A stretch of DNA of 64,000 nucleotides, taken from contig NZ_CP015637.1 in the NCBI RefSeq assembly GCF_001708445.1, forward strand, positions 62,001 through 126,000, in the 5' to 3' direction. This document shows, piece after piece, positions 34,141 to 43,300 of this stretch. The notes under the pieces were generated by a model that saw only the letters and a program-made list of their open reading frames with translations, did not search any database and had not been told where the DNA came from. The DNA is from Pseudomonas fluorescens (GTDB taxonomy: Bacteria; Pseudomonadota; Gammaproteobacteria; Pseudomonadales; Pseudomonadaceae). Both the position numbers and the translations under genes were made by a program. Every line of letters starts with the position of its first letter. The first letter of the stretch is position 1.

Positions 34141-35039
34141 GGTTGTTCTCCCTGCTGCGCCTTGGCCGCGGGCTTGTCGCCGATGATCGACACCGTCGCC
34201 GTGCGCCCGGCGATCATGCGGAAGTCCGCCGGCACGTCATCGAACGCAATACGCACCGGAATCCGCTGGGCCAGGCGCACCCAGCTGAATGCCGGGTTGA
34301 CGTTAGGCAGCAGGTTGGAGCCGCTGCTGCGGTCTCGGTCCTCGATCCCGGCAACAATGCTCTGCACGTGGCCGTGCAGGCGCGCGTTATCGCCGATCAC
34401 GCGGATGTCGACGCCCATGCCGACGTGGATACCGTCGAGCTTGGTCTCTTCGAAATAGCCGTCGATATGGAACGAGTTACTGTCCACCACCGACAACACC
34501 GGGCGGCCGGCAGTGACGAACTCCTGGGTACGCGGCGCGCGGTCGTTGACGTAGCCGTCGACCGGGCTGCGGATCACCGAGCGGTCGAGGTTGAGTTGGG
34601 CCGAATCCACCGTGACTTGCGCCTCGGCCAGGGCCGATTGGGCACGGGCGACACGGGACTGGCTTTCTTCCAGCTGCTCGCTGGGCACCAGGTTGCCCAG
34701 GCCCCGGTTACGCTTGTACTCGCGCTGGGCCTGGGCCAGGGTTTCCTGGCGGTCGGCCACGGCAGCCTGGGCCTGGCGCAGCGCCAGCTTGAAACGGTCC
34801 TGGTCGACGGCGAACAGCACCTGGCCTTTGCTGACCAACTGGTTGTCACGCACGTCGACCCGCTGGATCAGCCCGGACACGTCCGGGGCGATCTGCACGA
34901 TGTCGGCGCGGATGTGGCCGTCACGGGTCCAGGGGGCAAACATGTAGTACATGACCATGCGCCACACGACGACGACCGCAAAGGTCACGATCAATAACGT
35001 CAGGACTACACGGCCGATGGTCAAAAAAGGTTTTTTCAT
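34137..35039 (-). CDS. HlyD/AaeA-type periplasmic adaptor
   Basis: A 300-residue membrane-fusion protein with one N-terminal helix (about residues 7-30), a split biotinyl-lipoyl domain (VDVRDNQLVSKGQVLFAVD and RSPVDGYV), a short helical hairpin and beta-barrel domains. It resembles AaeA, the partner of the AaeB aromatic-acid exporter. Its start and stop overlap DUF1656 and the OMF gene by four bases each, so the pump subunits are made in a fixed order. Confidence 0.93.
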   Translation of the reverse strand: MKKPFLTIGRVVLTLLIVTFAVVVVWRMVMYYMFAPWTRDGHIRADIVQIAPDVSGLIQRVDVRDNQLVSKGQVLFAVDQDRFKLALRQAQAAVADRQETLAQAQREYKRNRGLGNLVPSEQLEESQSRVARAQSALAEAQVTVDSAQLNLDRSVIRSPVDGYVNDRAPRTQEFVTAGRPVLSVVDSNSFHIDGYFEETKLDGIHVGMGVDIRVIGDNARLHGHVQSIVAGIEDRDRSSGSNLLPNVNPAFSWVRLAQRIPVRIAFDDVPADFRMIAGRTATVSIIGDKPAAKAQQGEQP

Positions 35040-35245
35040 GTCATCAGGTATCGACTGAGTGAGTCCACCGCGCCCAGCAACAGCGCGTAGAGCCCCACAT
35101 TGAATAATGCCCGGTGCCAGACCAGGCGATAAAAGTGAATGCGCGTCAGCAAACCGTGCACCACCAGGAACAACACGTAGGTAATGCCCATCAGCACCAG
35201 CAACGTGGGCAGGAACACCCCGCTGATATCCAGATCACCGATCAT
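35036..35245 (-). CDS. DUF1656 (AaeX-like) membrane protein
   Basis: A 69-residue protein with two membrane helices (about residues 12-30 and 46-65) and the family start IGDLDISGVFLPTLLVLMGI. DUF1656/AaeX proteins accompany FUSC/AaeB pumps; their exact role is not known. The gene overlaps both neighbours by four bases. Confidence 0.9.
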   Translation of the reverse strand: MIGDLDISGVFLPTLLVLMGITYVLFLVVHGLLTRIHFYRLVWHRALFNVGLYALLLGAVDSLSRYLMT

Positions 35246-37320
35246 AGAGGCGCTCCATCGGGCAACGGCGCTTCCATCTCCGTGCCGCCAATAAATTCCA
35301 CGCCGGGCAACAGCGCCAGGCGCAGGCCAGCCAGTGCATGCAACAGATGCAGGCGGGTGTCGTCTTCGTCTTGCAGGCCTTGCCCGTTGAGGGCACGACG
35401 TGTGCGGTCGAGGGTCATCAGCAGACCGCTGGGCGCGGGCAAGCGTTCACCCGCCTTGAGGCAGGCCTTGAAGTAACCACCCACGCCGTCCACCACCTGG
35501 TTGAGCAGCACCCGAGGCACGCCGAGGATGCGCGGCGAATAGGCCAGCAGGTCGAGCAGGTTCAGCGCCACGCGCAGATCACGCAGGGCGATGCCGGTGT
35601 CCTGGCCGATGATGGCCAGGCGCGGCAGGTGCTGCATCAGGCGGTCGAGCATTTGCGCGGCCAGGTAACGTTGCTCGTTCAGGGTCGAGGGCTTGGTCAT
35701 GCCGACGATGTCGTTCCAGCTGAAACGGGTCAGGCGCTTGGCCGCCAGTTCGGCGCCGAAGGGCCGGGAAACCAGGGTCCATACAAAGGCGAACAGCAGG
35801 CCCACGGGCCCGGCCAGGTTGACGTTGGCGAAGTTGAGGAAGTCCGCGTCGTAGGCACCCTGGATACTGATGAACGATGAGGTATTCACCAGCGTCAACA
35901 GCATGCCCAGGTAGAAACGTGGCTGTACCGTGAGTGTGCCGATGCAGATAAAGGGCACGGCGAACGCCAGCACCAGCATCGGGAAATCGTGCAGGTTGGG
36001 CAACACCAGGAACAGATACAGGCTGGCGAACAGCACCGACATGGCGGTCCAGAAAAAGAACCGGTAGATCTGCGGTGCCGGGTCGTCCATCGAGGCGAAG
36101 AAGCTGCAGGCGACGGCGGCCAGGATCACCGCACTGCCGCCGTCGGTCCAGCCCAGCAGTATCCACAGCACCGAGGCGACGATGATCGCGGTCACAGTGG
36201 AGAACGCCGAATAGAGCATCAGCCCACGGTCGAGGAACGGCGTCAGCCGGCCCAGGCGCCAGTGGCGGTAGACGGCGCGCCAGGTGTCCTGGCTTTCACA
36301 CTGGATGGCCGCTTGCAGGCTGCGACAGTCTTGCCACAGGTCGATCCACTCGCCCAGGCGGTACAGGGCGTTGGAAAACAGCAGCGTATGGCGGTCGTCC
36401 AGCGCTTCACCGTGGGGTTGCAGGGCGTCGACCTGGTCGCGCAGGGCACGCCAGCGGTCCAACGGCGCGGACTCGGTGGTACTTAGCAACCATTGTTCCG
36501 TCGCCTCCAGCAACGGCGCGAGCGCGGCGAGAAACTCCGGCGCTCGGTGCTCGATGGCGTACAGCGCATCGTCGAGCGCATCCACCACCGGCAGCAGATG
36601 AATCATCCGCCCGCGCAGTTCCTTGGTGTTGCGTACCGTCTGCGGGCGCGCGCCTTCATGGGGCAACTGGCCGATCATCAATTCGAGGGTGTTGAAGGTG
36701 GCGACCATGCCACCGCGCAAAGTGCTGACTTCTTCCGGCGTTATGTTGCGGGTGAGAAAGCGCTGGCTGTAGACCTGCGCATCGCTGAACCACTTGGCGA
36801 CCGAGCCATCGAACACCGGCATCAGGCGCCGGGGCCAGAACATCGCGCCGACCACCGCGGCGACCGCGATGCCGAGGAATATTTCCTCGGTGCGCGCTTC
36901 AGCCACGTCCCACACCGCGAGCGGGTTATCCACCACCGGCAGGGCGATCAGCGGCAAGGTGTAGCCGGCCAGCATCAGCGCGTAGTTGTTGGCGGTACGC
37001 AGGTGCATGGAGAGAAACAACAAGGTGCCCGTCCACAAGGCAATCACCACCACCAGCAGGTAGGGTGACTGTACGAACATCGGCACGAACACCACCGCCG
37101 CCGCCGCGCCCATGAAGGTACCAATGGCACGGTAAAGCGCCTTGGAACTGGTGGGGCCGACAAACGGGCTGGAGACGATATACACCGTGGCCATTGCCCA
37201 ATAGGGACGCGGCATTTGCATGAGCATGGCGATGTACAGCGCGATCATCGACGCCGCGAAAGTGCGTACGCCGTAGAACCAGTCCTTCGCCGGCGGCAGG
37301 CCGGTGAAAAAACCGCTCAA
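35242..37320 (-). CDS. FUSC-family inner-membrane efflux protein (AaeB/FusC type)
   Basis: A 692-residue member of the fusaric acid resistance/aromatic acid exporter family. Two blocks of membrane helices (about residues 18-170 and 360-510) alternate with two cytoplasmic domains. The family start GVRTFAASMIALYIAMLMQMP and the second-half helix with the FFASMDDPAP loop are clear. AaeB relatives export hydroxylated aromatic carboxylic acids. It is translationally coupled to the MarR gene upstream and DUF1656 downstream. The substrate is inferred by family only. Confidence 0.93.
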   Translation of the reverse strand: MSGFFTGLPPAKDWFYGVRTFAASMIALYIAMLMQMPRPYWAMATVYIVSSPFVGPTSSKALYRAIGTFMGAAAAVVFVPMFVQSPYLLVVVIALWTGTLLFLSMHLRTANNYALMLAGYTLPLIALPVVDNPLAVWDVAEARTEEIFLGIAVAAVVGAMFWPRRLMPVFDGSVAKWFSDAQVYSQRFLTRNITPEEVSTLRGGMVATFNTLELMIGQLPHEGARPQTVRNTKELRGRMIHLLPVVDALDDALYAIEHRAPEFLAALAPLLEATEQWLLSTTESAPLDRWRALRDQVDALQPHGEALDDRHTLLFSNALYRLGEWIDLWQDCRSLQAAIQCESQDTWRAVYRHWRLGRLTPFLDRGLMLYSAFSTVTAIIVASVLWILLGWTDGGSAVILAAVACSFFASMDDPAPQIYRFFFWTAMSVLFASLYLFLVLPNLHDFPMLVLAFAVPFICIGTLTVQPRFYLGMLLTLVNTSSFISIQGAYDADFLNFANVNLAGPVGLLFAFVWTLVSRPFGAELAAKRLTRFSWNDIVGMTKPSTLNEQRYLAAQMLDRLMQHLPRLAIIGQDTGIALRDLRVALNLLDLLAYSPRILGVPRVLLNQVVDGVGGYFKACLKAGERLPAPSGLLMTLDRTRRALNGQGLQDEDDTRLHLLHALAGLRLALLPGVEFIGGTEMEAPLPDGAPL

Positions 37321-37775
37321 GATGTCACACCGGCAGGGTGTTGATGGGCCGCTTCAAAAGCACGCAGTACACGCAACGCAGCCTCCATGTCCGCAGGGGC
37401 AATCTCGGCCAGCACTTCGCGCCGCAGGCGCACCAGTTGCACCTCCACCGCCTGCACCAGCTCGCGACCGCGCTCGGTCAGGCTCAGGGCCTTGGCACGG
37501 CGATCGTGGACGTCTTCGGTGCGGCACACATAGCCGCTGCTGCACAACTGATCGAGCAGGCGCACCAGCGACGGGCTTTCCATCCCTGACGCCTGGGCGA
37601 CTTTCACTTGGTGCACACCATCGCCCAGGCGACCGATCATCAGCAACGGCACGGCGCAGGCTTCTGAAATACCGTAGCTCACCAGCGTGTTCTGGCAGAT
37701 TTTGCGCCAGTTACGGGCGCCCACCACCATGCTGCTGCTGAGGTTCATCTGGAGTTGTTCGAGGGATTGAGGCAC
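37317..37775 (-). CDS. MarR-family transcriptional regulator
   Basis: A 152-residue winged-helix regulator of the MarR/SlyA group. The DNA-binding region (about residues 58-100) has VKVAQASGMESPSLVRLLDQL as the helix-turn-helix and the conserved wing DVHDRRAKALSLTERG. The start is uncertain: GTG at 37775 or ATG at 37748, neither with a clear ribosome-binding site. It is the first gene of the efflux operon and overlaps the FUSC gene by four bases. A SlyA-like dyad lies within 35 bases upstream of the start. Ligand-induced derepression of the pump is the likely mode. Confidence 0.9.
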   Translation of the reverse strand: MPQSLEQLQMNLSSSMVVGARNWRKICQNTLVSYGISEACAVPLLMIGRLGDGVHQVKVAQASGMESPSLVRLLDQLCSSGYVCRTEDVHDRRAKALSLTERGRELVQAVEVQLVRLRREVLAEIAPADMEAALRVLRAFEAAHQHPAGVTS

Positions 37776-37777
37776 TG

Positions 37778-37810
37778 GATAGTTCGCATACTGTTAGTTT
37801 GCTAACTATC
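37778..37810 (-). promoter_or_regulatory. Candidate MarR/SlyA operator
   Basis: Two nested dyads. The inner one reads TTAGCAAACTAA on the minus strand, one base from the SlyA consensus TTAGCAAGCTAA. The outer one has GATAGTT (37778-37784) and AACTATC (37804-37810). They lie immediately before the MarR start, as expected for autoregulation. Confidence 0.6.
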
Positions 37811-37901
37811 AATATGGCGGAGAGATCAAATTGCGTCAAGTTTTGAAACAATTTAGCGGATAGGTGGTGGGAGGGTTGGATGTTCAGCAATCGCATAAGC
37901 C

Positions 37902-37932
37902 ATGTGGGAGGGGGATTGCCCCCCTCCCACAT
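37902..37932. repeat. Compact REP-derived hairpin
   Basis: Two REP ends meet almost directly (atgtgggaggggg, then cccccctcccacat), giving a 31-base palindrome. It is between the DUF2789 gene and the divergent-side flank of the MarR gene. It looks like a collapsed REPIN. Confidence 0.75.
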
Positions 37933-37973
37933 TTGGATCGGTGTCGGCTTCAGACAACTTTCAAAAGATTTTT

Positions 37974-38219
37974 TTACCCCCCTCGCCCACTCCGCAACAT
38001 CAGATTCAACTCATCCACCACTTCCGCCCAATCCGCGTCCTCGCAGATTTCATCGCGCAAAAACGCTCTCTGGCTGTCCGTCCAAAAAAACGCATCCGCC
38101 AGATGCAGCTCCGGCTTAAGCGGTGAATGAGCCGCCACAAACTGTTCGATACTGACCCGGTCATCGGCCAGCCCAAGCTGTTTGAACAGTGACGGCAAGC
38201 TGTGCACAGGCGATTCCAT
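37974..38219 (-). CDS. DUF2789 family protein
   Basis: An 81-residue acidic protein with the DUF2789 pattern: LPSLFKQLGLADD at the start, DAFFWTDSQRAFLRDEICED, and the terminal DWAEVVDELNLMLR. No function is known for the family. It lies eight bases downstream of the cysC gene on the same strand and may be the last gene of that transcript. The AT-rich run before a REP-derived hairpin follows the stop. Confidence 0.85.
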   Translation of the reverse strand: MESPVHSLPSLFKQLGLADDRVSIEQFVAAHSPLKPELHLADAFFWTDSQRAFLRDEICEDADWAEVVDELNLMLRSGRGG

Positions 38220-38228
38220 GGCGGGCTC

Positions 38229-38840
38229 CTAAGAAGACAATTCCCCAGAGTCTAGTTCAGGCGCCAGCCACGCCAACAACCGTTCGACGCTCTGTTGTGT
38301 CGACAGCACGCCGGTGTCCAGTACCAGCGAAGCGTGGGGCGGTGGCTCGTAGGGCGAACCAATGCCGGTAAACCCCGGTAGCTCACCCCTGCGGGCGCGG
38401 GCGTAATGACCTTTGGGGTCGCGCCGCTCACAAACCGCCAACGAGGCACTGCACCACACTTCCCGATAATCGGCCCCCAGGCGTTGGGCGAAGACCGCGC
38501 GCAATTGCACCAGGGGCGCAATCATCGCCAGGATCACGATTTGCCCGTTGTCCACCAGCAGCGCCGCCAGTTCGCTGGCGCGGCGGATGTTTTCCAGACG
38601 GTCGCCGTCGGCAAAGCCCAGGTCTTTGTTGAGCCCGACGCGCAAGGCGTCGCCGTCGAGCACGATGCTCTGGCGGCCTTGTTCGAAGAACGCGGCCTGG
38701 AGGCCCTGGGCCAGGGTCGACTTGCCCGAGGCGGGCAGGCCGGTGAGCAGGATCGCCACACCCCGATGGCCATTGCGCGCCTCGCGTTGACGGCGGGTGA
38801 TGCTCGCCGTGGGCGCTACCAGGTTATTGGGCGACGGCAC
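38229..38840 (-). CDS. cysC: Stand-alone adenylylsulfate (APS) kinase
   Basis: A 203-residue APS kinase that phosphorylates APS to PAPS, the sulfuryl donor of sulfotransferases. The P-loop GLPASGKST is at residues 34-42, followed by LDGDALRVGLNKDLGF and DRLENIRR. The DPKGHYARARRGELPGFTGI block is typical. The serine that is phosphorylated in E. coli CysC (ISP motif) is replaced by Ala108 here (MIAP). The GTG at 38840 overlaps the TolC-like gene by 17 bases; an earlier start at 38885 would overlap more. Pseudomonads usually have a fused CysNC, so this extra copy beside an adhesin and a sulfotransferase suggests dedicated PAPS supply. Confidence 0.9.
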   Translation of the reverse strand: MPSPNNLVAPTASITRRQREARNGHRGVAILLTGLPASGKSTLAQGLQAAFFEQGRQSIVLDGDALRVGLNKDLGFADGDRLENIRRASELAALLVDNGQIVILAMIAPLVQLRAVFAQRLGADYREVWCSASLAVCERRDPKGHYARARRGELPGFTGIGSPYEPPPHASLVLDTGVLSTQQSVERLLAWLAPELDSGELSS

Positions 38841-40338
38841 GCGGCACCGGTGCGCTGATGTTGCCGGCGGCCCAGGCCGATTCACGGCTGGCCAGGGCGG
38901 TGGCGATGCTTTGCACGCGGTCGGAGTCCAGTTGCTCCGGCAGCGGGTCGAGACCGGCGCTGGCGAAGATCTGGCCGTAGGCGTTGCGCAGGTCGGCGTA
39001 AGCCAGGTCGCGGCGCAGGTCGGCTTGCAAGGTACTGAGCTCGCCCTGGATCAGGTCGAGTTCGCCCAGGCCAGCCGCTTCGTGTCGATTGCGCAGCTGG
39101 GTGAGGATTTGCCCGTCAATATTGGCCAGTTGCTCGCTGGTCTTGAACTGGCGCACGGCGTCCTGGAAGTTGGCGTTGGCCACATAGATCTGCGCCAGCA
39201 CCGCGATAGACATGGCCTGGCGCCTTGCGGTGGCGACTTCTTCACCGGCCTTGGCCACGTCGATGGCGGCGGGCGCGGACATCACGTTAAACAGGTTCCA
39301 GGTGATTTTGGCGCCGTAGTCGGCCCAGCGATTGTCCACCAGGAACGAGTTGCTGTCGTAGTGGCCACCGGCGGAGAACTCCAGGCCCGGCAGCAGGCGC
39401 AACATGGCCTTGCGGGTTTCGGCGGCGCTGATGCGGCTCTGGTAATCCTGCTCGCGCAATTCCGGCCGATTGGCCAGGGCTTCCTGTTCCAGGCTGGCCA
39501 GGTTGACCTTGAGCTGGGGCACGGTGTAGTCGTCCGGCGTGGCCAGCCTCAACTCAGTCCCCATGGGCAAGTTGATCAGGGTCGCCAGCTCGGTCTTGGC
39601 CAGGGACAAGGCACGGCGCTGTTCCTGTAATTGGCGTGTGGCTTCGATCAGCGAGCGTTGGTAGCCAAGGGCCTGGACCGGGTCGCCGATGCGCTGCTCG
39701 CTCATGCTTTGGCTATCGACCTGGGCTTTGTCGACCCGCGCCATCAGGCTATCGATCTGGGTCAGCAAGCGCTCGGCCGCCACGGCTCGCCAGTAGGCCG
39801 AGCGCACGTCCTGGACGATGGTGTTGATGACCTTGCGCCGACGTTCCTGGATGATCAGGCGCTGGTCACCTTGCTGCTTGGCGCTGATGTAGCTGACACC
39901 AAAGTCGAGTACGTTCCACACCATGGTCAGGTCCGCCACGCGACGATCGCGGTCCTGGGAGGTCGACGGTTCCAGGGACTGGGTACCGGTGAGCACGCTC
40001 TGGCTGCTGGAAGCGTTGGTGTTATTGCGTCCGGCATAGCCTGCGGACAAGGCCATGCGCGGCAGCATGTCGAAGCTGGAGAGATCCGATTGGCGTTTGG
40101 CCAGGGCCTCCTCCATCACCTTCAAACGACCTTCGAGGTTGTATTTGACGGCGCGGGCCATGGCCTGGTGCAGCGTCAACGCGCCGCTCAACGGCTCCTG
40201 ATCCTTGTACATGCCGTGCAGGTCGTTGCGGGCTCGCTGCTCGCTGACACTGCGCTCAATCGGTTCGCTGGTGACTGCACAACCGCTGATCGCCAGCGCC
40301 AGCACACTGGCACCGAACAACATATGACGTGTCTTCAT
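38824..40338 (-). CDS. TolC-like outer-membrane export lipoprotein
   Basis: A 504-residue TolC/OEP family protein with lipobox AISGC after a short signal (MKTRHMLFGASVLAL). The two OEP repeats are long coiled-coil segments (AMARAVKYNLEGRLKVMEEA; NRPELREQDYQSRISAAETR). It is not a NodT-type sequence and differs from the other two outer-membrane factors in this window. The ATG at 40338 was chosen for the signal peptide. It lies 41 bases downstream of the adhesin gene and overlaps cysC, so it is the likely outer-membrane exit for the adhesin. Confidence 0.88.
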   Translation of the reverse strand: MKTRHMLFGASVLALAISGCAVTSEPIERSVSEQRARNDLHGMYKDQEPLSGALTLHQAMARAVKYNLEGRLKVMEEALAKRQSDLSSFDMLPRMALSAGYAGRNNTNASSSQSVLTGTQSLEPSTSQDRDRRVADLTMVWNVLDFGVSYISAKQQGDQRLIIQERRRKVINTIVQDVRSAYWRAVAAERLLTQIDSLMARVDKAQVDSQSMSEQRIGDPVQALGYQRSLIEATRQLQEQRRALSLAKTELATLINLPMGTELRLATPDDYTVPQLKVNLASLEQEALANRPELREQDYQSRISAAETRKAMLRLLPGLEFSAGGHYDSNSFLVDNRWADYGAKITWNLFNVMSAPAAIDVAKAGEEVATARRQAMSIAVLAQIYVANANFQDAVRQFKTSEQLANIDGQILTQLRNRHEAAGLGELDLIQGELSTLQADLRRDLAYADLRNAYGQIFASAGLDPLPEQLDSDRVQSIATALASRESAWAAGNISAPVPRAVAQ

Positions 40339-40379
40339 CCTTGTAATGCCCCTGTTACTACGCCTGGAGTTAAGTGTGT

Positions 40380-43300
40380 TCAAGCCTGCATTTCGCTGAT
40401 GCCGACTTGTTGCAGTGCGTGCGCCAGGTCCATCACTTGGCGCTGTTCTGTGTCTTTGAGCTGCTGCAATTGCTGGCCGAGGCTCGGCGCGCCAAACATG
40501 CCGCGCGCCCCCTGGACCGGATCGCCCGGGCCTTTGATCGATTGGTTGTCGGACGCCTTGAGGGGGCTATCGTCACCGTGGGTTTCGCGATTGAACAGGC
40601 TCGACAAGGTGCTTGAACCAAACACCCCGCCATCGCCGCCGCCCAAGCCCAAAAAGCCGCTGGCGCTGCTGTCACCGGCCCTATCGGTGCCGAATACCTG
40701 GGCGATATAGCTGGGAGCCAAGGCACCGTTGCGCAGAAAGATGCTGCCCACCGGCGGCAAGCCCGCCCCCAGCTCACGTTGCTCGAACAACGGCGGGAAG
40801 CCGATGGGTGAACCGAGGACGCCCGTCGGCCGGCCAAACACGATCGGTTGCAAGGGTGGGTTCGGTGCGTCTTGAGGCGGTGCCGGATCGGTGACGCGGA
40901 ACAATGGGTCGCCGGTCAGCGCTACCGTGTTGATCGCATAATTGTTGGAGTTGGCATAGCCGCTGCCCGCGTTGCCCGACAGGTCATTCACCAAGCGGTT
41001 ATCGAGGGTGATGAAATTGCTCGGGTCATTGAGGTTGGCCGTTGGCGTCAAGGTCGCAGTCCAGGTCTTGCCACCGTCACCGGTGACCAGGTTGGACAAG
41101 CTGCCGTTGGCCACGCTCAGGGCATCCAGATTAAAGCCGCTGACTTTCTCGCTGAAGGTGAACGTCACGGTAGTCGTCTGGCCGACGGTCAAGTTCGGGT
41201 TGGCGATACTGATGGTCGCGGTAGGGCGCTCGCCATCGATCGCGTAGTTATTCGAGATCGCGATGCCGGTGCCAACGTTACCCGCCGTGTCGTTAACCTG
41301 GCCGGCATCCAGCACGATCAGGTTGGTCGCATCGGTGATGGCGGCGGTCGGCGTCAGGGTCGCGGTCCAGGTTTTGCCGCCATCATTGCTCGCCAGGTTG
41401 GACAGCACGGCATTGGCGACACTCAGGTCCGAAAGATCAAACCCGGTGACGGCCTCGCTGAAGGTGATGGTCACCAGCGAAGTGGCACCGATGTTCAGGC
41501 TGTCGTTGGTAACGACTATGGTTGCCGTCGGCCGCTGGGTATCGATGGCGTAGTTGTTGGAATCGGTGCTGCCGCTGCCGGTATTGCCCGAGCCGTTCTG
41601 AACGCCGCTGTTGTCGAGGGTAATCAGGTTGGTGGCGTCGGTGACGTTGCTGGTCGGCGTGAAAGTCGCCGTCCAGGTAACACCGCCGTCGCTGCTGCTC
41701 ACAGTCGTCAAGGTGCCGTTGGCGATAGTCAGGTCGGCGTTGGTGAAGCCGCTGACCGCTTCGCTGAACGTGATGGTGACCAATGAGGTCTCGCCGATAT
41801 TTAACGCATTGTCCGCCACCACGATGGTCGCGGTTGGGCGTACGGTGTCGACGGTGAAATTGACCGAGTTGGTGGTGCCTGTGCCGACGTTACCTGCCAG
41901 GTCGGCGATGCCCGTGTTGTTCAGGGTGATCAGGTTGGTGGTGTCCTTGATACCAGCGGTCGGAGTAAAGGTGGCGGTCCAGGTCACACCCCCATCGGCA
42001 CTGCTCACCGCCGTGAGGGTGCCATTGGGCACGTTCAGGTCACTGTTGGTGAAACCGGTGACCGCCTCGCTGAAAGTGATGGTCACCAGCGACGTTTCAC
42101 CGGCGACCAACGCCGTATCAGCGAGCACGATGGTCGCGGTCGGCCGCTGGCTGTCGACGGCGTAGTTGTTGGAGTCGGTGGTACCGCTGCCGGCATTGCC
42201 CGCCAAATCGGTGACGCCGGTGTTATCCAGGGTGATGACGTTGTTTGCATGAGTCACCCCGTTCACGGGGGTCAGCGTCGCGGTCCAGGTGATGCCACCA
42301 TCGTTGCTGCTCACCGCGCTCAATGTGCCGTTGGCAATCGTCAGGTCGGCATTGGTAAAGCCGGTGACCGCCTCGCTGAAGGTGATGGTCACCAGTGAGG
42401 TCTGGCCGATGCCGAGGGCTGAATCGGTAACCACAAGGGTGGCGGTTGGGCGCTGGGTATCGATGGCGTAGTTGTTCGAATCGGTAGTGCCCGTACCGAC
42501 GTTACCGGCCAGGTCGTTGACGCCCGTGTTGTTCAGCGTGATGAGGTTGGTGGCGTCGGTGACGTTGCTGGTCGGCGTGAAAGTCGCCGTCCAGGTGATA
42601 CCGCCGTCGTTGCTGCTCACCGCGCTCAACGTACCGTTGGCGACACTCAGGTCGGCGTTGGTGAAGCCGCTGACCGCTTCGCTGAACGTGATGGTGACCA
42701 GGGACGTGCCGCCGATGTTCAGCGCCGGGTCGGCAACGACGATGGTCGCGGTCGGCCGCGCGGTATCGATGGTGTAGTTGTTGGAGTCGGTCGTACCGCT
42801 GCCGGCGTTGCCCGCCAGGTCGGCGATGCCGGTGTTGTTCAAGGTGATGAGGTTGGTGGCGTCGGCGATGCTGGCACTCGGGGTGAACGTGCCTGTCCAG
42901 GTGATACCACCATCGTTGCTGGTCACCGCGCTCAACGTACCGTTGGCGACGCTCAGGTCGGCATTGGTGAAGCCGGTGACCGCTTCGCTGAACGTGAATG
43001 TCACCAGCGACGTGCCGCCGATGCTCAGCACAGGGTCGGCGACGACGATGGTCGCGGTGGGCCGCACGGTATCGATGGCGTAGTTGTTGGAGTCGGTCGT
43101 ACCGCTGCCGGCATTACCCGCCAGGTCGGCGATGCCGGTGTTATCCAGGGTGATGAGGTTGGTGGTGTCGGTGAGGCTGGCGCTCGGGGTGAACGTGCCT
43201 GTCCAGGTGATACCGCCATCGTTGCTATTCACCGCGCTCAATGTGCCGTTGGCAATCGTCAGGTCGGCATTGGTGAAGCCGGTGACCGCTTCGCTGAAGG

